Source of the DNA: CAJCIY01 sp036379355
Lineage (GTDB): Bacteria; Actinomycetota; Actinomycetes; Mycobacteriales; CAJCIY01
Length of the DNA stretch: 7,204 nucleotides
NCBI GenBank assembly: GCA_036379355.1
Contig: DASVGV010000009.1
Coordinates: forward strand, 1-7,204
Direction of reading: 5' to 3'
The notes below the pieces were generated by a model. The model was not told where the DNA came from, did no database searches, and saw only the letters and a program-made list of their open reading frames with translations. Every line of letters begins with the position of its first letter. The stretch's first letter is position 1. The position numbers were made by a program, and so were the translations under genes. Below, one piece after another: positions 1 to 6,038 of this stretch.

Positions 1-109
1 GTCGGACCGCGCGGCGCAGCTCGGCATCACTGCCGCCGGCGAGCAGGACGGCGGACCGCGTCAGGGCGGCCGGCCGCGGCGCACTCGGACAGGACGCAGG
101 AGAGGCCAC
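1..109 (-). CDS. Partial hypothetical protein, possible AbiEi/DUF559-type N-terminus
   Basis: A minus-strand frame is open from a GTG at 109-107 to the window edge, giving about 36 residues that include AVLLAGGSDAELRRAVR. The last 20 or so residues have a composition and helix pattern seen at the start of proteins with an AbiEi-like winged-helix N-terminal domain, often joined to DUF559, where a pattern like 'sDaeLRRaVrsGrL' is common. That comparison is from memory. The other frames here give Arg/Pro-rich, non-protein-like translations. The start is uncertain: only a weak AGG lies 8 nt upstream of the GTG, and the first 15 or so residues look poor, so a CTG at the ALTRSAV segment or another start is possible. 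The gene would be divergent from the cobalamin operon. It is truncated by the window, so its function cannot be fixed. Confidence 0.35.
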   Translation of the reverse strand, partial: MASPASCPSAPRPAALTRSAVLLAGGSDAELRRAVR

Positions 110-191
110 CGAACCAGCCTGGGCTCCGTACCGCGGGCCAGGTCGGCGCCGCCGGAGTTTGTGGACGCCGTACGGCCGAACGCCCGACGTT

Positions 192-260
192 CCGCGTTGA
201 TCATGGAGTTGCAGTCACTTTTCTGCGTCCGACGTGACTGCAACATCATGATCAACACGG
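192..260. repeat. Long imperfect palindrome (27-bp arms, 15-nt loop)
   Basis: The left arm at 192-218 (core GTTGATCATG at 196-205, then GTTGCAGTCAC at 208-218) pairs with the right arm at 234-260 (GTGACTGCAAC at 234-244, CATGATCAAC at 247-256). The inner 23 bp have only two mismatches (GA at 206-207), and the outer CCG/CGG pair extends the arm past one mismatch (C195/A257). The loop is 219-233. The arms are markedly AT-richer than the surroundings. There is no T-run after either arm, so a normal intrinsic terminator is unlikely. The sequence resembles dispersed GTTGATCATGGAGTTG-type palindromes that I recall from several actinobacterial genomes, which suggests a REP- or MITE-like repeat. It sits between the putative divergent gene and the B12 operon promoter. 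Confidence 0.8.
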
Positions 261-291
261 GGTCGGCGGGGTGGGCTGTGAACCCGCGGCT

Positions 292-320
292 TTGACGGAC
301 AGGCGCCGGGGGCATACGGT
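292..320 (+). promoter_or_regulatory. Predicted housekeeping promoter of the cobalamin operon
   Basis: TTGACG at 292-297 (-35) and TACGGT at 315-320 (-10) are separated by exactly 17 bp. This matches the SigA/HrdB consensus well for a high-GC genome. The expected transcription start is about 326-328, immediately before the B12 riboswitch aptamer, so the position makes sense. The -10 box overlaps the 14-bp palindrome at 316-329. Confidence 0.65.
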
Positions 321-329
321 CCGGACCGT
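316..329. promoter_or_regulatory. Perfect 14-bp palindrome ACGGTCCGGACCGT over the -10/+1
   Basis: ACGGTCCGGACCGT is identical to its own reverse complement. It covers five bases of the predicted -10 box and the predicted start site, a position typical of a repressor operator. The halves CGGTCCG and CGGACCG reappear in the leader as the two arms of the hairpin at 487-503. No regulator is encoded next to it, so an operator role is inference. It may instead be a chance palindrome in GC-rich DNA. Confidence 0.4.
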
Positions 330-445
330 CCACCATCTCGGTGGGCGCACACAGTTCTCCGCGTGGGGGAAGCCGGTGCAAGACCGGCGCTGACCCGCAG
401 CCGTGAGCCACCACCTCGGTGGCAAGTCGGAAGACCCGCCGGAGA
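328..445 (+). promoter_or_regulatory. Cobalamin (vitamin B12) riboswitch aptamer
   Basis: The conserved core of the cobalamin riboswitch family is readable in order: GGGGGAAGCCGGTG from 365, then GACCGG, CTGACCCGCAGCCGTGA from 390, a GCCACC/GGTGGC stem at 407-412 and 418-423, and the B12-box AAGTCGGAAGACCCGCC at 424-440. It lies just downstream of a good promoter and 170 nt upstream of a B12-type carrier gene. By the family's usual behaviour, coenzyme B12 binding would lower expression of the downstream uptake operon. The outer limits are approximate because I could not place the P1 helix with confidence. Confidence 0.93.
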
Positions 446-486
446 CGGATGGCCTTGAGTCTCGTCGTGGTCTACGGGACGGAGCC

Positions 487-503
487 CGGACCGTTCCGGT
501 CCG
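487..503 (+). promoter_or_regulatory. Leader hairpin CGGACCG-TTC-CGGTCCG
   Basis: Seven perfect base pairs close a 3-nt loop in the leader, 45 nt after the B12 box. No U-tract follows, so it is not a canonical intrinsic terminator. Its arms match the halves of the palindrome at 316-329. It could be part of the riboswitch expression platform, or a second copy of the same protein-binding motif. Confidence 0.45.
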
Positions 504-567
504 ACCTTCGTCCCCGCGGTCGCCGCCCACGCGGCAGATCCGGGGACGTCGTCGTCTCGGGACCTCC

Positions 568-611
568 CTCCGTCGGTGTCGCCCGCGCTCGCGACCGCGG
601 CGGACACGGAG
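568..611 (+). promoter_or_regulatory. Possible SD-sequestering stem and ribosome binding site
   Basis: The Shine-Dalgarno sequence ACGGAG at 606-611 lies 7 nt before the ATG at 619 and decides that start. CTCC at 568-571 can pair with GGAG at 608-611. The helix can continue with GTGTC at 576-580 against GACAC at 603-607, and GCC at 581-583 against GGC at 599-601, with a small bulge on each side. Such a stem would hide the ribosome binding site, as expected for a translation-controlling B12 riboswitch. The fold was done by eye only. Confidence 0.4.
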
Positions 612-618
612 CGAAGCG

Positions 619-1971
619 ATGATCCGGACCAGGACGGGAACCCGGCTGCGGTACGTCGCCGTGGTGGGGGCGGCGGCCACGGCGATCGGGCTCGGCCTCG
701 GCCCCTGGGCCGGTGCGGCGCGGGCGGCGGGGAGCGTCGGAGACCCGTCCGCCGGCGCCGCGTACCTCGTCACGCAGCTGGCCGGCGGCGATCACCTCGA
801 CACGACCTACAACGGAGCGACGTACGCGAACGAGGGTGGCACCGCCGATCTTGCGATCGCACTGGCGGCCGCCGGTACGCAGGACGGTCCGCTCGCGAAG
901 GTGCTGGCGTACCTCATCGCGCACACCGCCGACTACGCCGACCCCGCCGGCACCGCCGCCTCGTACCCCGGCCCGTACAGCGGTGCGGTCGGCAAGCTGG
1001 CGATCGTCGCGGAGATCACCGGACAGAACCCGCGGTCCTTCGGTGGCTTCGACCTGCTCACCGCCCTCACCTCGCACGTCTGCTCCGGTCCCGACACGTC
1101 CGGGAACTGCACGGCCGCAGGCGATTTCTCCCAGGCGTACTCCACGGTCTCGCAAGCGCTCGACGTGCTCGCCCTCGCCCGCGCGGGGGTGGCGCCGCCG
1201 GCCGCCGCGGTCACCCGGCTCGAGCAGCTCCAGTGCACCGACGGCGGCTTCTCCAGCACGCTCATCACCGCCGGCCAGGCCTGCACGTCCGACGTCGACA
1301 CCACCGGCTTCGCGGTGCAGGCACTCAGCCTCGTACCCGCGGCCGCCACAGCGGTGACCAGCGCGACGCACTACCTGCTGAGCCAGCAGAGCGCGGACGG
1401 CGGGTTCACCGGCGCCGCCGGCGAGAACGTCAACTCCACGGCCCTGGCCGTCCAGGCCCTGCTGGCAGCCCCCCAGGTCGGTGCCTCGGCCACACCGGCA
1501 ACGCGCGACGCGCGTGCCGCCGGCAGCGCGACCGCGATCCAGGCGGCGCAGGCCTACCTCGCGGCGAGCCAGCACGCCGACGGCGCGTTCGGCGTGCACA
1601 AGTCCGACACCGCGGACGACGAGATCGCCACCGCCCAGGCGGTTCCCGCCGTCGCCGGTAGGACGCTGACGACCCTCGCGCACGCCGTCACGCCGGCCGC
1701 ACCGACGTCCGCGCCCCCGACCACACCGCCGACCACACCGACGACCACGTCACCGACGTCGAGCCCCACGCCGACACCCACCGAGACGGCGACTGCCGCG
1801 ACGCCGACGGCTACCGCGCCGGCCCGGGTCGCCGCGGCCGGCGGCACCCTTCCTTACACCGGTACGAGCGCCGGCGGATGGGCCCGGGTGGCCCTCGGGC
1901 TCCTGCTCGCGGGACTGACCGCAGTTCTGGTCGCGGCCGGCCTGCGCCGGCGCTCGGGCTCGCTGCGGTGA
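619..1971 (+). CDS. Sortase-anchored alpha/alpha-toroid protein, transcobalamin alpha-domain-like
   Basis: A 450-residue secreted protein. Residues 1-37 form a signal peptide ending in ARA. Residues 38-350 are an alpha/alpha-toroid of the prenyltransferase/squalene-cyclase type, with recurring QxxDGGF-like motifs (QCTDGGFS near 205, QSADGGFTG near 257, QHADGAFG near 318) followed by helices such as TTGFAVQALS and STALAVQALL. Vertebrate B12 carriers use the same fold for their alpha domain. Cysteines 155, 164, 206 and 222 could form two disulfides. A Pro/Thr-rich stalk (about 358-400) leads to LPYTG at 411-415, a membrane segment (about 421-441) and an Arg-rich tail, which is a sortase sorting signal. 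The ATG at 619 is chosen for its ACGGAG site; longer in-frame starts would lie inside the riboswitch. It is first in a riboswitch-led operon and overlaps the next gene by 4 bp. Cobalamin binding is inferred from context. The usual C-terminal DUF4430 domain is absent here. Confidence 0.85.
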   Translation: MIRTRTGTRLRYVAVVGAAATAIGLGLGPWAGAARAAGSVGDPSAGAAYLVTQLAGGDHLDTTYNGATYANEGGTADLAIALAAAGTQDGPLAKVLAYLIAHTADYADPAGTAASYPGPYSGAVGKLAIVAEITGQNPRSFGGFDLLTALTSHVCSGPDTSGNCTAAGDFSQAYSTVSQALDVLALARAGVAPPAAAVTRLEQLQCTDGGFSSTLITAGQACTSDVDTTGFAVQALSLVPAAATAVTSATHYLLSQQSADGGFTGAAGENVNSTALAVQALLAAPQVGASATPATRDARAAGSATAIQAAQAYLAASQHADGAFGVHKSDTADDEIATAQAVPAVAGRTLTTLAHAVTPAAPTSAPPTTPPTTPTTTSPTSSPTPTPTETATAATPTATAPARVAAAGGTLPYTGTSAGGWARVALGLLLAGLTAVLVAAGLRRRSGSLR

Positions 1972-2867
1972 GCCGCCGCGCCCGTGTCGTGACGGCAGCG
2001 ATCCTCGCGCCGGCCGCGGTGTGGGCGGCGATGCTGACGGCGCCCCCGGCAGACGCCGCACCGATCGGGTCCTGCAGCACGACCCGCGGGACGATCATCG
2101 CCGTCGACTTCGGCCACTGGTCCGGACCGATCGTCCGCGGCTGCGGCGTCCAGGCCGACGGGCAGCCCGACAGCAGCCCGTACGCGCTGCTCGCCGACGG
2201 CGGGTTCACGACGGCCGGCACCCAGCACGACGGTCCGGCATACGTCTGCCGCATCGGCAGCGGGGCGTTCCACGGCGGCACGCAGTACCCGACGCCGAGC
2301 GAGGACCACTGCGTGGTGACGCCGCCGGCCACGGCGTACTGGTCGTTCTGGCTGGCCGGACCGGGCGCGACCTCGTGGACGTACGCCACGATGTCCCAGC
2401 CGCTGCCGTCCGGCGGGGTGGCCTACTGGGAGTTCGGTGCCGGCCAGACGCCCAGCAGCAGCCTGATCGACCAGCTGCGGGCGCACAACACGACGGCTGC
2501 CGGGACCGGCTCCGGTCCGGCCGTCGCTCCGCCCGCGGCCACGGCCGCCGGCACGACCCCCGCAGCGACGCCGACAACGCCGAGCCCGGTACGTACCAGC
2601 GCACGAGCGAGCACCGCTGCCCCCGGCACGGCGACGACCGCGGCCGCCGCGACCACGATCGAGACCCCGACCGACCCGCCCCCGACCGGCGGGCAGCGCT
2701 CGGCCGACGCCAGCCGGGTCGTGGCCGCGGTCGCGCCGCATCCGCACGGCTCGGGCTCCCCCCTCCCGCTCGTGATCACCGCGGCGATCGTGGCTGCGCT
2801 GGGCCTCGCGGGCGGTTTCTCGCTCCTGCGGCGGCGACGCCGCGAGGACGGCGGCGGCGCCTCGTGA
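1968..2867 (+). CDS. Secreted membrane-anchored protein, possible transcobalamin beta-domain (DUF4430)-like chain
   Basis: A 299-residue protein starting at a GTG that overlaps the previous stop (GTGA), so it is probably translationally coupled. Residues 1-30 form a signal peptide ending in ADA. A compact domain of about 140 residues follows, with four cysteines (36, 59, 94, 115) that could form two disulfides. Its end reads TAYWSFWLAGPGATSW, then PLPSGGVAYWEFG. This resembles the 'YW.f..nG...w......l..GD...W.f' pattern of DUF4430, the beta domain of transcobalamin and intrinsic factor. An Ala/Pro/Thr-rich stalk (about 175-262) leads to a membrane helix (about 266-287) and an RRRRRRED-type tail. 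No LPXTG motif is present, so it should stay in the membrane. The family match is by eye and needs a profile search. The proposed role is cooperation with the upstream alpha-domain protein in B12 capture. Confidence 0.75.
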   Translation: MSRRARVVTAAILAPAAVWAAMLTAPPADAAPIGSCSTTRGTIIAVDFGHWSGPIVRGCGVQADGQPDSSPYALLADGGFTTAGTQHDGPAYVCRIGSGAFHGGTQYPTPSEDHCVVTPPATAYWSFWLAGPGATSWTYATMSQPLPSGGVAYWEFGAGQTPSSSLIDQLRAHNTTAAGTGSGPAVAPPAATAAGTTPAATPTTPSPVRTSARASTAAPGTATTAAAATTIETPTDPPPTGGQRSADASRVVAAVAPHPHGSGSPLPLVITAAIVAALGLAGGFSLLRRRRREDGGGAS

Positions 2868-4474
2868 TCGAGTTCGAGCAGGTGACGATCCGGTACGCCG
2901 ACGCGCCGCATCCGGTGATCCGGAACGCGTCCCTGCGCGTCGAGGAGGGCGAGCTGTGCCTCGTCGTGGGCCGTACGGGTGCCGGCAAGTCGACCCTGCT
3001 CGGGGCCATCAACGGGCTGGTGCCCCACTTCACCGGCGGCACCCTGTCGGGTCGGGTCCGTGTCGACGGCCGGGACACGGCCGCCCATCCGCCGCGGGAG
3101 CTGGCCGACGTCGTCGGCGTCGTCGGCCAGGACCCCCTCGCCGGGTTCGTCACGGACACCGTCGAGGAGGAGCTGGCGTACGGCATGGAGCAGCTCGCCG
3201 TCGCGCCGGCGGTCATGCGCAAGCGGGTCGAGGAGACGCTCGACCTGCTGGGCCTGGCGGACCTGCGCCACCGGGCCCTGCACGAGATCAGCGGGGGGCA
3301 GCAGCAGCGGGTCGCCATCGGCGCCGTCCTCACCAGCCACCCGAAGATCCTCGTGCTCGACGAGCCGACCTCCGCGCTCGATCCGACTGCGGCAGAGGAG
3401 GTCCTGGCAGCCATCACGCGGCTCGTCCACGACCTCGGGATCACCGTGGTCCTGGCCGAGCACCGCCTCGAGCGAGTGGTGCAGTACGCCGACCGCGTCA
3501 TCCACGTGGTCGGCGACGGCACCGTCCACGACGGCCTGCCCGCGCCGATGTTCCAGACGACGTCGGTGGCGCCGCCGGTCGTGGAGCTCGGCCGCTTCGC
3601 CGGGTGGGTCCCCCTGCCGTTGTCCGTGCGCGACGCCCGCCGGCGGGCCGCCCCCTTGCGGACGCGGCTCGCGGCCGCGGCGCCGCCGGTCCGCTGCTCC
3701 CGGGACACGGGCGAGCTCCTGCTGCGCGCGCGGAACGTGGTCGTCCGCTACGACGACGTGACGGCCGTACGCGGCGTCGACCTGGACCTGTACGCGGGTC
3801 AGGTCGCGGCGCTGATGGGACGCAACGGGTCGGGCAAGTCGTCACTGCTGTGGGCCCTGCAGGGCTCCGGTCGCCGCCAGGGCGGGACGGTCGACGTGGC
3901 CGGCCAGGATCCGAAGCGCCTGTCGGCCGCGGCCGCCCGCGGTCTCGTCGGCCTCGTCCCGCAGACGCCGTCGGACCTGCTCTACCTGGGGTCGGTGCGA
4001 GCCGAGCTCGACCAGGCGGACCGCGAGTCGGGCGCCACGGCGGCCCCGCCGGCCCGCACGCTGCTCGACGACCTGGTCCCCGGTGTTCCCGACGACCTGC
4101 ATCCCCGGGACCTGTCCGAAGGGCAGCGCCTCGCGCTGGTGCTCGCCGTGCAGTTGCGAGCGACGCCGTCCGTCGTACTGCTGGACGAGCCGACCCGCGG
4201 CCTGGACTACCAGGGGAAGGCCGCTCTGACGACGATGGTGCGTCGCCTCGCGGACGGGGGCCGGGCGGTCGTCCTCGCCACCCACGACGTCGAGTTCGTG
4301 GCCACGGCAGCGGACCGGGTCGTCGTCATGGCCGAGGGCGACATCGTCGCCGACGGCACGCGAAACGATGTCCTGGTCGCCTCCCCCGCGTTCGCGCCGC
4401 AGGTCGCCAAGATCGTCGCGCCACTCGACCTGCTCACCGTCGCCGACGTGCGACGCAGCCTGGAGATCGCCTGA
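2864..4474 (+). CDS. ECF-type ABC transporter ATPase, two fused ATP-binding domains (EcfA-EcfA')
   Basis: A 536-residue cytoplasmic protein with two complete nucleotide-binding domains. Domain 1 (about 1-235) has Walker A GRTGAGKST (36-44), Q-loop Q89, signature SGGQQ (143-147), Walker B ILVLDEPTS (162-170) and H-loop H200. Domain 2 (about 285-510) has Walker A GRNGSGKSS (319-327), Q-loop Q367, a variant signature LSEGQR (417-422), Walker B VVLLDEPTR (437-445) and H474. No membrane segments are visible. Fused paired ATPases of this kind power ECF vitamin and metal transporters, where they bind a T component. The GTG start overlaps the upstream stop by 4 bp (GTGA); a longer in-frame reading from 2021 would lie inside the previous gene. 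B12 is the likely substrate because of the riboswitch and carrier genes. It ends the operon, and no EcfT or S-component gene lies beside it. Confidence 0.93.
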   Translation: MIEFEQVTIRYADAPHPVIRNASLRVEEGELCLVVGRTGAGKSTLLGAINGLVPHFTGGTLSGRVRVDGRDTAAHPPRELADVVGVVGQDPLAGFVTDTVEEELAYGMEQLAVAPAVMRKRVEETLDLLGLADLRHRALHEISGGQQQRVAIGAVLTSHPKILVLDEPTSALDPTAAEEVLAAITRLVHDLGITVVLAEHRLERVVQYADRVIHVVGDGTVHDGLPAPMFQTTSVAPPVVELGRFAGWVPLPLSVRDARRRAAPLRTRLAAAAPPVRCSRDTGELLLRARNVVVRYDDVTAVRGVDLDLYAGQVAALMGRNGSGKSSLLWALQGSGRRQGGTVDVAGQDPKRLSAAAARGLVGLVPQTPSDLLYLGSVRAELDQADRESGATAAPPARTLLDDLVPGVPDDLHPRDLSEGQRLALVLAVQLRATPSVVLLDEPTRGLDYQGKAALTTMVRRLADGGRAVVLATHDVEFVATAADRVVVMAEGDIVADGTRNDVLVASPAFAPQVAKIVAPLDLLTVADVRRSLEIA

Positions 4475-4518
4475 CGATCGATCGCACCACGCGCGCCGCG
4501 CGCTCATCGCCGGTCGAC

Positions 4519-4540
4519 GCCGAGGCGCCCGCCTCTCGGC
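4519..4540. terminator. Weak hairpin in the convergent intergenic gap
   Basis: The 105-bp gap between two convergent stop codons (4475-4579) contains GAGGC (4522-4526) and GCCTC (4531-4535) around a GCCC loop, extended by GCC (4519-4521) with GGC (4538-4540) past a 2-nt bulge. No T-tract lies on either side, so if this ends transcription it is a non-canonical bidirectional terminator. Similar hairpins are frequent by chance at this GC content. Confidence 0.3.
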
Positions 4541-4579
4541 CGCCGTCGTGGACGACCGCGCCGACCACCGGCCGGAGGG

Positions 4580-5755
<1,176 letters not shown>

Positions 5756-5763
5756 GGGCGGTG

Positions 5764-5770
5764 CACCTCT
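5764..5770 (-). promoter_or_regulatory. Ribosome binding site of the sigma factor gene
   Basis: AGAGGTG on the minus strand ends 8 nt before the GTG at 5755-5753. A second in-frame GTG at 5749 is 14 nt away and is a worse fit. This site decides the start. Confidence 0.7.
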
Positions 5771-5960
5771 TAGGGCTCGATGAAGCGACTCGGGTGAGGC
5801 GCGCGATCGTGGAGAATGTCGACGTCGCGAACCCCGGCGTGGATGCGGCGGTTGGGGGAGCCGTGGCCCTCTCGGAGGCGTGGGACCGACTGTGCTCTCG
5901 ATCTGACAACGCCGGACGGCGGTTCGTGCTTCCACGCGCCCCCGCCAGGTCGTCCGCATA

Positions 5961-5966
5961 ATTGTA
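5961..5966 (-). promoter_or_regulatory. Predicted -10 box (TACAAT) of the sigma factor gene
   Basis: TACAAT on the minus strand is an excellent -10 hexamer in one of the few AT-rich spots of this 283-bp divergent region. No convincing -35 is found 16-18 bp upstream (the DNA there reads CGCCCC-like), so it may need an activator or another sigma factor. The predicted start near 5954 would leave a roughly 200-nt leader. On the plus strand the same spot offers CATAAT (5957-5962) as a weak candidate for the FUSC gene. Confidence 0.45.
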
Positions 5967-6007
5967 ACCGCGACGTGGCGGCGGGGGCGAGAGAAGGGCC
6001 GAGCCCC

Positions 6008-6022
6008 GCCGGATCGTCCGGC
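6008..6022. promoter_or_regulatory. Inverted repeat GCCGGA-TCG-TCCGGC
   Basis: Perfect 6-bp arms around a 3-bp centre lie 16 nt before the GTG of the FUSC gene, and about 42 bp upstream of the TACAAT box of the sigma gene. It could be an operator for either gene or an mRNA hairpin in the FUSC leader. No stronger evidence is available. Confidence 0.3.
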
Positions 6023-6038
6023 CCGAGATCATGGTTCG

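Noticed and set aside
2..295. Plus-strand open frame from the left edge through the palindrome
   Set aside because: After the first dozen residues the translation is Arg/Gly/Pro-rich, it reads straight through the inverted repeat, and it ends inside the predicted promoter.
487..503. Intrinsic terminator as the riboswitch expression platform
   Set aside because: The hairpin is strong but is followed by ACCTTCGTCC with no U-tract, so I list it only as a leader hairpin.
403..618. N-terminal extension of the toroid protein from an in-frame ATG at 403
   Set aside because: The ATG lies inside the cobalamin riboswitch core, the extension is Arg/Pro-rich, and a proper signal peptide with a good ribosome binding site starts at 619.
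472..1683. 403-residue minus-strand open frame opposite the toroid gene
   Set aside because: Arg/Gly-rich antisense shadow without motifs. The plus-strand frame has a signal peptide, repeats and a sorting signal.
2021..2863. Long in-frame extension of the ATPase to an ATG at 2021
   Set aside because: It reads Arg-rich non-protein-like sequence across the whole second gene. The ABC domain begins exactly at GTG 2864, which overlaps the previous stop by 4 bp.
5756..5959. N-terminal extension of the sigma factor to an ATG at 5959
   Set aside because: It lies at or before the predicted transcription start, is low-complexity Arg/Pro-rich, and GTG 5755 has a strong AGAGGTG site 8 nt upstream.
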